Assembly: GCA_002840685.1 (NCBI GenBank)
Contig: PHBU01000003.1
Span: 310,001 to 374,000 of the forward strand
Source of the DNA: Chloroflexi bacterium HGW-Chloroflexi-6
GTDB lineage: Bacteria; Chloroflexota; Anaerolineae; Anaerolineales; Villigracilaceae
Direction of reading: 5' to 3'
Length of the DNA stretch: 64,000 nt
How positions within the stretch are numbered: the first letter of the stretch is position 1; every line of letters starts with the position of its first letter. Of the stretch, positions 42,280 to 51,387 are shown piece by piece. Both the position numbers and the translations under genes were made by a program. The notes beneath the pieces were generated by a model, which saw only the letters and a program-made list of their open reading frames with translations, made no database searches and was not told where the DNA came from.

Positions 42280-44796
42280 ATGCAAATCGCACTCGAAAAA
42301 CTACGCAAATTTTTCCGTCTCGAAGCCGAGAATAAATACGAAAACAAAGCCGTCATCGGCGGCCTCGCCAAGATCTTGGATTTTTGGGAAGCAGAAGCCC
42401 GCAGCGAGGGTGTGCCCGAAGAAACCATTCAACTGGTGGCTGCCCGTCTGCGCGATTATCACCGCCTGACCCCCGCCTCGCGCGCCGATACCCTGAAGGG
42501 GATCTGGAAGCGCATCCAGGGCCAGGGCGATATCAGCATCCCGGAACCGATCTACGCTGAAGCCGGATCGCAGTCGGAACCGACTCCCGATTGGCTGGCA
42601 CCGGCTGCCGAACAGGCCCAACCGGCCCCCAGACCGCGTCCCGTGGTTGAGAGCGCACCTGCTCCGACCCGTCGACCGGCCCCTTCAAAGGCCTCATCCT
42701 ACCCCGGCGCGCAAACCTCGCAGACCCCGGCCGCGCTCAACGCCGATTTGACCGTCTTGAACGGTGTCGGCCCGAAGAACGCATCCTCCCTGCAGAAATT
42801 GGGCATCAACACGCTTGGCGACCTGCTTTACCACTTCCCGCGCCGCTACGACGATTACAGCCAGCTCCAGCCGATTCGCAACCTGATGTATGGCCAGGTT
42901 GTGACTGTGATCGGGCAGATCCAGAGCGTTAGCAATCGTCCGATCCGTGGCGGCAAGATGCAAATCATGGAAGCCGTCATCTCTGATGGCTCGGGCGCTT
43001 TGCGCCTGACTTGGTTCAACCAGCCCTGGCTGGCGAACCGCTTCAAGGAAGGTCTGAACATCGCTGTCGCGGGCAAGGTTGAGCAATACCTGGGCCGTCT
43101 GGTGATGAACAGCCCCGAATGGGAAATGGTTGAAGACGAGCACCTGCATACCAACCGCATCGTGCCGGTTTACGGCCTGACTGCCAACATCACCCAAAAA
43201 TGGCTGCGCCAGATGATGGATCAGGTTGTCAATTACTGGTCGCCGCGCGTTGCCGACCCGCTGCCTGAAAGTGTGCGTAAAGCAGCGGAAATTTATGGGC
43301 TGGGCGAAGCCATCCACCAGGCGCACTTCCCGGATACCCAGGAAACGCTCAAGTCTGCGCGCCAGCGCCTGGCTTTTGACGAAATCTTTTACCTGCAAAT
43401 GGGCGTCCTGCGCCAGAAGCAGGAATTTGAAGCCGCCACCGCGCGCATTTTCGAGACGCCCGATGAGTGGCTGGAAGACCGCATCGCCGCCCTGCCTTTC
43501 CCGTTGACCGGGGCACAGACTCGCGCCGTGGCTGACATCCGCGATGATTTGCTGACCGGTCACCCGATGAATCGCCTGGTTCAGGGTGATGTCGGCTCCG
43601 GCAAGACCGTCGTCGCCGCCCTGGCTGCGATGATGATCACCCGCCATGGAGCCCAGGTGGCGATCATGGCGCCGACCTCCATTTTGGCCGAACAGCATTA
43701 CAAGAGTTTCAGCAATTTCCTTGCGGCCGAAGGCGTTCTCGATGCGGGTCAGATTCGCTTATTAACTGGCGATACAGCCAATGGCGAGCGGAGCGAGATC
43801 CAGGCAGGATTGGCTTCAGGCGAAATCAAAGTCCTGATCGGCACGCATGCCCTGATCGAAGAACCCGTCCAATTTTCCGATCTGGAATTGACCGTCATCG
43901 ATGAGCAGCATCGTTTTGGCGTTGGACAGCGCGCCGCCCTGCGCAGCAAAGGCACCAACCCGCACCTGTTGGTGATGACTGCCACGCCGATCCCGCGTTC
44001 GCTGGCTTTGACCCTGTACGGCGACCTGAACCTGTCGGTGATGGACGAGATGCCTGCCGGGCGTGAACCGGTTGGGACGCATGTTCTGACCCCGAGCGAA
44101 CGTGAGCGGGCTTATTCGCTGATCCGCAGTCAGATCCAGTCTGGTCGGCAGGCCTTCATCGTTTACCCGTTGATCGAGGAAAGCGAAAAAATGGAAGACC
44201 TGAAAGCGGCGGTCGATGATCATGAGCGGCTTTCGAAGGAGATTTTCCCCGATCTGAAGTTGGGATTGCTGCACGGCAAAATGCGCCCCGATGAAAAAGA
44301 CCGCATCATGGCCGATTTCCGCGATAAGAAGTATGACATCCTGGTTTCGACAACCGTTATCGAAGTCGGCGTGGATGTGCCGAATGCAACCGTGATGCTG
44401 ATCGAAGGCGCAAATCGCTTTGGCTTGGCGCAGTTGCACCAGCTGCGCGGGCGCGTCGGACGCGGCGGCGGCGAGTCGTTCTGTTTGCTGGTCCCCGACA
44501 AGGCGGATGCGGCAGAGAACGAGCGTTTGCAGGCCATGCAGGAGACCAATGACGGTTTCCGTCTGGCAGAGATGGACCTGCAGCAGCGCGGCCCCGGTGA
44601 GTTCCTGGGTACGCGTCAGGCCGGTTTTGCCACGACTCTCAAGATGGCGACCCTGACCGATGTGACCTTGATCGAGAAGGCGCGCCAGCATGCCGCCGAT
44701 CTATTTACCCTTGACCCAACCCTGACCCAGCCCGAACACGCCCTGTTGGCCGAAGCCCTCGAGCGTTTCTGGGGTGGCAAGGGCGATGTGAGTTAG
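42280..44796 (+). CDS. recG: ATP-dependent DNA helicase RecG
   Basis: 838 residues. An N-terminal extension of about 150 (helical, then Ala/Pro-rich) precedes the usual wedge/OB domain ('LNGVGPKNASSLQKLGINTL' near 165). Helicase motifs are Walker A 'GDVGSGKT' with Lys442, the DEQH box at 541-544 and 'RGRVGRGGGESFCLL' near 730, ending in the RecG C-terminal domain ('FLGTRQAG'). RecG remodels stalled forks and Holliday junctions. Starts 7 nt after degV. The extension is longer than in Escherichia coli RecG (about 690 residues). Confidence 0.95.
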   Translation: MQIALEKLRKFFRLEAENKYENKAVIGGLAKILDFWEAEARSEGVPEETIQLVAARLRDYHRLTPASRADTLKGIWKRIQGQGDISIPEPIYAEAGSQSEPTPDWLAPAAEQAQPAPRPRPVVESAPAPTRRPAPSKASSYPGAQTSQTPAALNADLTVLNGVGPKNASSLQKLGINTLGDLLYHFPRRYDDYSQLQPIRNLMYGQVVTVIGQIQSVSNRPIRGGKMQIMEAVISDGSGALRLTWFNQPWLANRFKEGLNIAVAGKVEQYLGRLVMNSPEWEMVEDEHLHTNRIVPVYGLTANITQKWLRQMMDQVVNYWSPRVADPLPESVRKAAEIYGLGEAIHQAHFPDTQETLKSARQRLAFDEIFYLQMGVLRQKQEFEAATARIFETPDEWLEDRIAALPFPLTGAQTRAVADIRDDLLTGHPMNRLVQGDVGSGKTVVAALAAMMITRHGAQVAIMAPTSILAEQHYKSFSNFLAAEGVLDAGQIRLLTGDTANGERSEIQAGLASGEIKVLIGTHALIEEPVQFSDLELTVIDEQHRFGVGQRAALRSKGTNPHLLVMTATPIPRSLALTLYGDLNLSVMDEMPAGREPVGTHVLTPSERERAYSLIRSQIQSGRQAFIVYPLIEESEKMEDLKAAVDDHERLSKEIFPDLKLGLLHGKMRPDEKDRIMADFRDKKYDILVSTTVIEVGVDVPNATVMLIEGANRFGLAQLHQLRGRVGRGGGESFCLLVPDKADAAENERLQAMQETNDGFRLAEMDLQQRGPGEFLGTRQAGFATTLKMATLTDVTLIEKARQHAADLFTLDPTLTQPEHALLAEALERFWGGKGDVS

Positions 44797-44807
44797 GAGA
44801 TATCTAA

Positions 44808-45326
44808 ATGGTTCGAGCCATGTTCCCCGGCACGTTTGACCCGATTCACTACGGCCACATCGATATTGCCAATCGCGCAGCCAAGGTTTTTGATGAAGTG
44901 GTGATCGCGGTTTACGACAAGCCGCTCAAAAGCCTGTTGTTTTCGCCCGATGAACGCATGCAATTGGTCAAGCAGTCTTTTCTTGATAATCCAAAAATCC
45001 GTGTCACGGGTTACAGCGGGTTGACGGTCAATGCCTGTCACGATTTGGGCGCTCAAGTCATTATGCGCGGGCTGCGCGTGTTTTCTGATTTTGAATTCGA
45101 GTTTCGCATGGCGCTGGCAAACAATCGCCTTGCCCCGGATATCGAGATTGTTTCATTTATTACCCACGAAGAGCATACCTTCTTGTCATCCACTACCGTG
45201 CGCGAAATCGCAACCCTGGATGGTGATATTTCGAGCATGGTTCCGCCACATGTTGAAGAAGCCCTTAAGCAGCGCGTGCGAAACATCGACGAGCATCATC
45301 GCCCCGCCTACGCCTCCAGGGATTGA
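44808..45326 (+). CDS. coaD: Phosphopantetheine adenylyltransferase
   Basis: 172 residues. 'GTFDPIHYGHIDIANRAA' holds the nucleotidyltransferase HxGH motif, and 'MRGLRVFSDFEFEFRMALANN' plus 'FLSSTTVREIA' are CoaD-specific. It transfers AMP to 4-phosphopantetheine in coenzyme A synthesis. AGGAG precedes the ATG, 11 nt after recG. Confidence 0.96.
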   Translation: MVRAMFPGTFDPIHYGHIDIANRAAKVFDEVVIAVYDKPLKSLLFSPDERMQLVKQSFLDNPKIRVTGYSGLTVNACHDLGAQVIMRGLRVFSDFEFEFRMALANNRLAPDIEIVSFITHEEHTFLSSTTVREIATLDGDISSMVPPHVEEALKQRVRNIDEHHRPAYASRD

Positions 45327-45369
45327 TACTGTTAAAAACAGAACAAAAATTTTTATTTTCAAGGGTTTG

Positions 45370-45378
45370 TGCTAGAAT
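45370..45378 (+). promoter_or_regulatory. Extended -10 promoter of the coiled-coil gene
   Basis: TGCTAGAAT (TGn plus TAGAAT) lies 63 nt upstream of the ATG at 45442, in the gap after coaD. The transcript leader would be about 55-60 nt and contains GGAG before the start. Confidence 0.45.
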
Positions 45379-45441
45379 TATTAAGTATTTCGGTTAGCAG
45401 TTGAACCTGTCAGCACAGCAATCATTAGCGGAGCAAGCAAA

Positions 45442-45975
45442 ATGGACATCCTGCATCTCGTAGACCGCCTTGAAGAACTCTTCAATGAAAGCCGCACCGT
45501 TCCCTTCACCCGCAACGTGGTTGTGGATGAAGATAAAATGCTGGATTTGATCGATCAGATGCGCGTTACTATTCCTGAAGAAGTTAAAAAAGCCCAGCAG
45601 CTGGTCGTACAAAAAGACCGCATCATGGCCCAGGCTCAGGAAGAAGCCAATCGCATCGTCCAACTGGCGCGCGAGAAGGCCGAGCAGATGGTGGATCGTG
45701 AAGCCATCGTCAAAAGCGCCCAGAACCGCGCGGACCAGATCCTGGCCCAGGCCCGGGCAGATGCTCAGGCTACCCGCCAGGACGCCGACGAGTACGTTGT
45801 CCATAGTTTGCAGCATCTCGAAGTTGAAATTTCCCGCTTGCAGACCCAGGTTCGCAATGGCCTGCGCAAACTGGAAGAAGAACAGCTTCGCGTGCCCCAG
45901 CCTTTGCCCCAGGTTCGCAATCAGCCTGACGACCAGCAGGAAGATGATGCCCCACAGGTAAAGGAAATGGAATAG
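45442..45975 (+). CDS. Coiled-coil protein, possibly DivIVA/ATP-synthase-stalk like
   Basis: 177 residues, no membrane helix. A charged alpha-helical coiled coil runs from about 40 to 145 ('EEVKKAQQLVVQKDRIMAQA', 'NRADQILAQARADAQATRQD'), followed by a Pro/Gln/acidic tail. The pattern resembles stalk-type or DivIVA-like scaffolds and is common next to coaD in this phylum, but no function is established. GGAG precedes the ATG. Ends at a strong terminator. Confidence 0.7.
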   Translation: MDILHLVDRLEELFNESRTVPFTRNVVVDEDKMLDLIDQMRVTIPEEVKKAQQLVVQKDRIMAQAQEEANRIVQLAREKAEQMVDREAIVKSAQNRADQILAQARADAQATRQDADEYVVHSLQHLEVEISRLQTQVRNGLRKLEEEQLRVPQPLPQVRNQPDDQQEDDAPQVKEME

Positions 45976-46001
45976 ACCCCGGTTAGAAAGATTTTTTAAA
46001 C

Positions 46002-46032
46002 AAAAAAAGAACCGCCTGAAGGTTCTTTTTTT
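46002..46032. terminator. Bidirectional intrinsic terminator
   Basis: 12-bp stem AAAAAAAGAACC / GGTTCTTTTTTT with a 7-nt loop, between the convergent coiled-coil and TPR genes. Confidence 0.88.
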
Positions 46033-46053
46033 GTTCCTGTTTTATTGTGGTGA

Positions 46054-47856
46054 TTACGGTTTTGGGGTTGCGCTGGGCATCCGGGTTTGAGTTGGGGTAG
46101 CAGTGCGGGTCGGAGTGCGGGTAGGCGGAACGGGCGTGGCTGTCTGATAGGCATCAATCGCCGCTTCAGCCTCTGCCCGCATTTCTTCGGAGATTGCTTC
46201 TTCCGGGAATTCTAAAAGCGCTTCCCAATCACGGACCGATTCTTTTGGGAAACCGATCTTTCCCAGAGCAACCGCGCGCAGGTAAAGAAATTGGGCGCGT
46301 TCCTGGTCGGTTTCTGCCATTTTTTCATACTTGGCCAGCTCTGCATACCCATTGTTGAAATCATCGATGCTGAACAACGCGCGGACCAGGCCGATCCCGG
46401 CATCGAAGAAGTTTTGGTTATAACGCACGGCTGTCCTGAAGTTTTCAATGGCGTCTTCACCGTTGCCCAGCGCCATTTGGGTTTCTCCGCGCCAGTAATG
46501 AGCTTGTGAGCTGGTGCGGTCGAGGCGCAGGGCCTGATCAAGAGCCTCCAGGGCTTTGTCATACTCGGCCCGATTGAAATAAGTCGCCCCAAGGAAGGTA
46601 AAGGCCTCGCTGTTATCTTTCGAATATTGGGTATAGATCTCCAACGCTTCAAGCGCCTTGTCTGTTTCTCCATTCGCGCGGTAGGCCATGCCCAGTACCA
46701 GATAGCTTTCCAGCGAAACTACATCAAGCTCGTTGGCGCGTTTTGCGGCATCCAGCGCCTCGGGGTAATTTTCCTGGGCCATCTCGGCACGTGCCAGGGC
46801 AATATACACTTGCGGCGAGCCTGGCAGCAAGGCGCTGGCCTCGCGCAAGTCTTCCATGGCTGCTTCAGTGTTATTTTGACTTATAAGGTACAGGCCTCGC
46901 TCTAAATAGGCCTCGCCATAATTAGGGTCGAGGTTGATGGCCGAATCCAGATCTGCCATGACCGATCTTCTCGGGTTAATAGCCAGATTTGTCCTGGCTC
47001 GCCCCAGGTAGGTTGGTGCAAAATTTGGATCAACGTCAACGGCTGCCTGGTAATATTCCAGCGCATCCTGATATTTGCCATCCATGCGATAGGCCTCGGC
47101 TACAAAATAAAGTGTATCTGCCGAGCCGGGACTGATGGTTGCAACCTGGACCATCATTTGGACGACCGTATCCCAGTCGCCGCGCTGATAAGCAGTAATT
47201 GCTCCCCGGTAAGTATCGCTGGCGACGCCGTCATAGGGCGTTGCGGCATAAATCGGAGTGGGGGTATAGGTTGCTGAGATCAGCCCCGCCAACGGTCCGC
47301 GTTCTTCGACCTGGCGCGTCATATCGAGTGTGGCAGTGGGGAAGGGAGTGAACGTCTGGATGACCCGCCGGGTTGGCTGTGGCTGGAACATGCCCGAAAC
47401 GCTGAAACCCGCGATCACGCCGCCAATTAATAACACGCCCACCAGCATGATCGCTACAACTCTTGCGACCGGGTTGGCTGCCAGGGCCCTAAACCCTTTC
47501 GGTTTTGGGGTTTCATCAGCCAGTTTTAGCTTTGATTCCCAAGGGCGGGGATGATTCATGGAAAAGGGAGTCAACCCCTCTGTGGGAGGTAATCCGCCCA
47601 GCAGGGTCAATCCGCGCTGCGCTGCTGCGTTTTGAGGGTCAAGCTTCAATGCCGTTTGCAGGCAGTACAGACGCTCTTTTTGCGTCTCCATGGCTGCGCT
47701 CAACCAGACCCAGTAAACAGCGTTGTTTTGGTCAGTTTTGAGCAGGCGCGTCAGCAAATCGCGAGCATCGGCGTAGGTTCCCTGCTCTATCAGTTCCACG
47801 GCTTTTTGGAACATCATTTCTTCAGCAGTAATTTCGGGCGTCAGCATCTCATCCAT
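46054..47856 (-). CDS. Membrane-anchored TPR-repeat protein
   Basis: 600 residues. The first ~90 residues form two TPR-like units in the cytoplasm ('AVELIEQGTYADARDLLTRLL'), a transmembrane helix lies at about 130-155, and about nine TPR units follow outside ('ALEYYQAAVDVDPNFAPTYL', 'ALEALDQALRLDRTSSQAHY'). The tail is Thr/Pro-rich. A scaffold for envelope or secretion complexes is plausible; no enzyme motif. The start (MDEML) is the first ATG after an extended -10 with only six bases between, so leaderless. Confidence 0.85.
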   Translation of the reverse strand: MDEMLTPEITAEEMMFQKAVELIEQGTYADARDLLTRLLKTDQNNAVYWVWLSAAMETQKERLYCLQTALKLDPQNAAAQRGLTLLGGLPPTEGLTPFSMNHPRPWESKLKLADETPKPKGFRALAANPVARVVAIMLVGVLLIGGVIAGFSVSGMFQPQPTRRVIQTFTPFPTATLDMTRQVEERGPLAGLISATYTPTPIYAATPYDGVASDTYRGAITAYQRGDWDTVVQMMVQVATISPGSADTLYFVAEAYRMDGKYQDALEYYQAAVDVDPNFAPTYLGRARTNLAINPRRSVMADLDSAINLDPNYGEAYLERGLYLISQNNTEAAMEDLREASALLPGSPQVYIALARAEMAQENYPEALDAAKRANELDVVSLESYLVLGMAYRANGETDKALEALEIYTQYSKDNSEAFTFLGATYFNRAEYDKALEALDQALRLDRTSSQAHYWRGETQMALGNGEDAIENFRTAVRYNQNFFDAGIGLVRALFSIDDFNNGYAELAKYEKMAETDQERAQFLYLRAVALGKIGFPKESVRDWEALLEFPEEAISEEMRAEAEAAIDAYQTATPVPPTRTPTRTATPTQTRMPSATPKP

Positions 47857-47862
47857 GCCTAA

Positions 47863-47871
47863 AGTGTAGCA
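47863..47871 (-). promoter_or_regulatory. Extended -10 promoter of the TPR gene
   Basis: Minus-strand TGCTACACT (TGn plus TACACT) ends six nt before the ATG at 47856, so transcription should begin at or next to the ATG. Confidence 0.55.
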
Positions 47872-47902
47872 CAGCCCCGAAAGTCGGGCAAGCCTATCGG
47901 GT

Positions 47903-47908
47903 TATAAT
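47903..47908 (+). promoter_or_regulatory. -10 element of the LysM lipoprotein gene
   Basis: A perfect TATAAT ends six nt before the ATG at 47915, with no room for a Shine-Dalgarno. The mRNA is predicted to start at the ATG. It is divergent from the TPR promoter 32 bp away. Confidence 0.55.
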
Positions 47909-47914
47909 CAAAAA

Positions 47915-48913
47915 ATGAGATGTTTATCCCATCCCGAACGGGTTCTGACCCTTGTGCTTTTAAGCCTGCTGCTGGCCTGTTCCGCACCGGATTCGGACTC
48001 CTCGCAGCCTGTCTTGCCGTTAAATGAGGCGGACTTGCCCACTCAGACCGTCTCCGCGCCCGCTCCGGCGATTCCTGCCGCCACCCGCGCCAGCCTGACG
48101 CTGATAACTCCCACAGCCTCAACCGACCAAATCCCCAGTCTGTTGCCGACACCCACCCCTTTCACTTATGCCGTTAAATCAGGCGACACCATCAGCCAGA
48201 TCGCCCAACGCTACGGCCTGACCGTCGATGAAGTGGTTGCCGCGAACCCTGGCATCAACACCCAAATTCTGAGCATTGGGCAAGTCATCCAGATCCCATC
48301 GCGCCCGGCTGCTTTGGCCAATGCGCTGCCTGCTCCGGCAAATTTGACGATTGGTCCGCTGCATTGTTTCCCATCTGGCCAGGGTATGTGGTGCATATCT
48401 CTATTGCAAAATCCGCAGGCCGAACCGATCGAAAACATCACCGGCCAAATCACACTCTTTGACCAGAACGCGGAGCCGCTTGGCAGCCTCGATGCGCTGA
48501 TTCCGCTTAACATTCTGCCCGCACGGGCAGCTTTGCCGATTGCAGCGTTTTTCCCATCCCGCCCACCAGAACCTTTTGCCGCACAGCTCGATATTGCGAC
48601 TGCCTTCCTGCTCGTTTCCGGTGATGTGCGTTACCTGCCCGCGCGGGTTGACAACTTGTTGACACAGATCTCAGCGGATGGGCTTTCTGCACAGGTCAGC
48701 GGACGCATTTTCTTGCCTGAATCAAACCTGCCAGCCACAGAAATATGGTTGGCAGGCATTGCCTATAATGAAAATGGACAGGTAATAGGGTTCCGGCGTT
48801 GGCAATCTTCGATCGTGCTTGAACCTGGCCAATCGCAAACCTTTGCTTTTGCGGTTTACAGCCTGGATGGTTTTATCGATCGCCTCGAAGTGATCGCCGA
48901 AGCCCGCCCTTGA
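47915..48913 (+). CDS. LysM-domain lipoprotein
   Basis: 332 residues. A signal peptide ends in the lipobox 'LLLACSAP' (Cys about 22), then a Thr/Pro-rich linker, then one LysM domain (about 86-130, 'YAVKSGDTISQIAQRYGLT' and 'VVAANPGI'), which binds peptidoglycan-type glycans. The C-terminal ~200 residues form an unrecognised beta-rich domain. Likely a lipid-anchored cell-wall-binding protein. It converges with the repeat lipoprotein gene, 6 nt apart, without a clear terminator. Confidence 0.88.
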   Translation: MRCLSHPERVLTLVLLSLLLACSAPDSDSSQPVLPLNEADLPTQTVSAPAPAIPAATRASLTLITPTASTDQIPSLLPTPTPFTYAVKSGDTISQIAQRYGLTVDEVVAANPGINTQILSIGQVIQIPSRPAALANALPAPANLTIGPLHCFPSGQGMWCISLLQNPQAEPIENITGQITLFDQNAEPLGSLDALIPLNILPARAALPIAAFFPSRPPEPFAAQLDIATAFLLVSGDVRYLPARVDNLLTQISADGLSAQVSGRIFLPESNLPATEIWLAGIAYNENGQVIGFRRWQSSIVLEPGQSQTFAFAVYSLDGFIDRLEVIAEARP

Positions 48914-48919
48914 AAATGC

Positions 48920-50305
48920 TTATTTCACGATCCAACTGTCTTTAACGCAGACCGGATCATTTCCCGGCCATAAAACGCAAACCTCGTAGACCGTCAGACC
49001 GGGCAGTTTGCCGGTGGGGATTTCGAGAAAACTCGTTCCGGCCGGGGATGTCGCTGGAAATATGAATTCTTTGGCTGGTTTACCATCAAACCATATCGTT
49101 AAAGTGGGTTGTACATCTTTCATGGGCAGATCAGGGGTCTGGTTGTAAACCAAAACCCCCACTATCTGGGTTTGATCGGGCGCGATCACCGCCTCACTCT
49201 CCCAAACGCCCAGGTGGATGGCCGGCACCGAAAACCCCAGCAATTTTAGATATTCGTATCCCAGGTTTGTCGGGCGTACTTGCTGTTCTTTGGGCGCATT
49301 TGGATCATATTCCAGGCAATAATTGCTGAAACACTGCCGTCGCAGGCCGTTGATTTCGAAAAGCTCTGTGATTGGCTCTCCTGATAATTCTGTGCCGCCG
49401 TATTCTGCAATGTATTCGAGAAAAGCAACGGGAACATTGTGCCCCAATTCGCCAGATGTTTGCCAGAAAGTCAGCCCGAGATCATTGCGCAAGGCAACGG
49501 GAGTTTGCCGCTGAACCCCTACGATTTCTGGAACAGAACGAAATTCGATGGTGCGAGGATTTTCCGGGTCAAAAACCAAGACAACATTTTCGTAAATTTG
49601 CTCCAGTTTGTTGTCTGGCGCAAGATATACATCTGAAAGAGGCGCGCCGATCAGTCTTTCGCCGACCCGCATTACGAGCGGCAAGAAGGGCTGGGGAGGT
49701 ATGTCGCGCGGAATTGCGTTTTGGAAATTCCCATCACAGTTTAAATTGAGAGAGCGGCGGCATTCCATTAATCCGTAGGGTAACAGGCGCACCGTGCCAG
49801 GCGGATCAGAGAACATTCTGTATAATCCCAGTTTTTCGAAGTATTGTTCATAACGGGATTCTTCATTGTTTTTGCGAACATCTGTAACCGGGTTGCCGAC
49901 AAAACGCAGTCCGCCCAGGCGGTTGAATGTAGCGCTAAATTCATCGTAAATAATATGCCCGCCCAAGACCGTTTGACCGCTGATAGCCAATTGGGTTGGG
50001 AGGCTGGTCTGTTTGACGAAATTTTGGGCCAACGCCTGAAAGTTGAATTGTTCTCCGGCTGTGGCGGTTGGGTTATAAACCATAATGCCGTTTTCCAACA
50101 CCTGATACTGAGAGCCATTCTCGTTGAATGCCCCACTGACAGGTTTCCCCAGCAGTTCTGCGCCGCCTTGTAAATCGTAAAATTCGCGAAAGCGCATGTC
50201 AACTCCCGTAGCACTGAGGGTTGGTGCAGAATTTCCACAGGCAGGAAACAATAAAGCGATGAGCGTTATGCCTGTTATTAAAAAAAATACTTTCAGTGGC
50301 GTCAT
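48920..50305 (-). CDS. Lipoprotein with degenerate GG-LG-P repeats
   Basis: 461 residues. The lipobox is 'LLFPACGNS' (Cys about 23). At least three related units are visible: 'FYDLQGGAELLGKPVSGAF' near 43, 'FNRLGGLRFVGNPVTDV' near 125 and 'YIAEYGGTELSGEPITELF' near 305. Each is followed by a Tyr/Gln-rich strand ending in 'YNP' or 'YDP'. This repeat recurs in exported Chloroflexota proteins and resembles LGFP modules. The C-terminal ~90 residues look like an Ig-type domain. Probable cell-envelope binding protein. Confidence 0.75.
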   Translation of the reverse strand: MTPLKVFFLITGITLIALLFPACGNSAPTLSATGVDMRFREFYDLQGGAELLGKPVSGAFNENGSQYQVLENGIMVYNPTATAGEQFNFQALAQNFVKQTSLPTQLAISGQTVLGGHIIYDEFSATFNRLGGLRFVGNPVTDVRKNNEESRYEQYFEKLGLYRMFSDPPGTVRLLPYGLMECRRSLNLNCDGNFQNAIPRDIPPQPFLPLVMRVGERLIGAPLSDVYLAPDNKLEQIYENVVLVFDPENPRTIEFRSVPEIVGVQRQTPVALRNDLGLTFWQTSGELGHNVPVAFLEYIAEYGGTELSGEPITELFEINGLRRQCFSNYCLEYDPNAPKEQQVRPTNLGYEYLKLLGFSVPAIHLGVWESEAVIAPDQTQIVGVLVYNQTPDLPMKDVQPTLTIWFDGKPAKEFIFPATSPAGTSFLEIPTGKLPGLTVYEVCVLWPGNDPVCVKDSWIVK

Positions 50306-50462
50306 AAAGAGTTCCGTCTCTCTGGGTTTATTGTTAATGATGAGACACAGAAGAGATTCGGTTGCAGAATCATGTTTTTGTAGAGTAAAAATGGCGCATA
50401 ATCATTTTACATCAGCGTAAGTTTATGCGCAGTTGTCATACCTTCCAAACACTTTGCAATGT

Positions 50463-50491
50463 TTGACGCATGTATCCCTTGCATGTATAAT
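50463..50491 (+). promoter_or_regulatory. Sigma-70-like promoter of the DUF4388/AAR/kinase cluster
   Basis: TTGACG, a 17-nt spacer and TATAAT (50486-50491) form a near-consensus promoter, the best in the window. It lies 47 nt before the ATG at 50539. All genes from there to the window end run in the same direction, many with overlapping or closely spaced ends, so this promoter probably drives the whole group. Confidence 0.75.
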
Positions 50492-50538
50492 CATCTTATT
50501 CATTTTATAACCCGCATTAACCGTCATAGAGGATGCGT

Positions 50539-51360
50539 ATGGCTCTTCGGGGCAATCTTAGGGATTTTACTGTCACCCAATTGTTAAATTTGATAAACTT
50601 AGCCCACAAGACGGGTACTTTGGTGATTGAAGGTCCCAACGAAATCGCCAAAGTATTTTTTCGTGATGGAAAGTTATCCTATGCCCAAATTGGGCAGGAG
50701 GATAACCATCTTGCATTTGTTTTGCATAAATCTAATCGTTTAACGACCGGCCAATTAAGGGCGATCCAGTTACGCGCAACGCACGTTTCGGACAAGGAAT
50801 TGGGATTGCTGCTGATCAATTCTGGCCACATGTCTCAGGATGATATTCTGACAGCGCTGCAAGCCTATTTTACCGATTCCGTGCGCCGTTTGTTTACCTG
50901 GGTTGAAGGCTTCTTCCGCTTTGAAAATGACATGATGCCGCCGGAAGATCGAATTACGGTGCGCCTGGATTTGGAAAACCTGATCATTGAAGGCGCCCGT
51001 CAGTTGCGCGAATTTGAACAGTTGCAAGATGAAATCCCGAGCCTGGACATGGCGCTCCGTTTTACTGAACGCCCCGGCTCGAATATGCAAAAGATGAATT
51101 TGAGTGTGGAAGAGTGGCGGGTGGTTTCTTATATCAACCCGAAGAATACGATCCAACAGATCGCTTCTGCGGCGAAAATGAGCGATATGGAAATGCGTCG
51201 TATCGTTTATGGTCTTATACAAGCTGGTTTGGTCGAAGTGATGCGCCCTGATGGTTCAACATCTGTTCAGGAAAAGGCGCGCTCTGCTGTTCCCGTTCAA
51301 AACAGGGAAGAACAGAAGTCGTTGGTTAACCGCTTAATAACTCGCATTCGCTCGATATAA
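50539..51360 (+). CDS. DUF4388 (PATAN-like) domain protein
   Basis: 273 residues. 'ALRGNLRDFTVTQLLNLINLAHKTGTL' (in parts) and 'VFFRDGKLSYAQIG' are the DUF4388/PATAN signature, found in bacterial two-component and gliding/polarity systems. The middle 'FTDSVRRLFTWVEGFFRFEND' continues the family. A winged-helix-like C-terminus ('VISYINPKNTIQQIASAAKM'-type) may sense or bind partners. An ATG at 50533 is two codons upstream, but AGAGGA fits the 50539 ATG. It is followed 27 nt later by an MglA-like GTPase, its usual partner. Confidence 0.85.
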   Translation: MALRGNLRDFTVTQLLNLINLAHKTGTLVIEGPNEIAKVFFRDGKLSYAQIGQEDNHLAFVLHKSNRLTTGQLRAIQLRATHVSDKELGLLLINSGHMSQDDILTALQAYFTDSVRRLFTWVEGFFRFENDMMPPEDRITVRLDLENLIIEGARQLREFEQLQDEIPSLDMALRFTERPGSNMQKMNLSVEEWRVVSYINPKNTIQQIASAAKMSDMEMRRIVYGLIQAGLVEVMRPDGSTSVQEKARSAVPVQNREEQKSLVNRLITRIRSI

Positions 51361-51387
51361 TTATCATTTTGAAGGATAAGTGTAATT

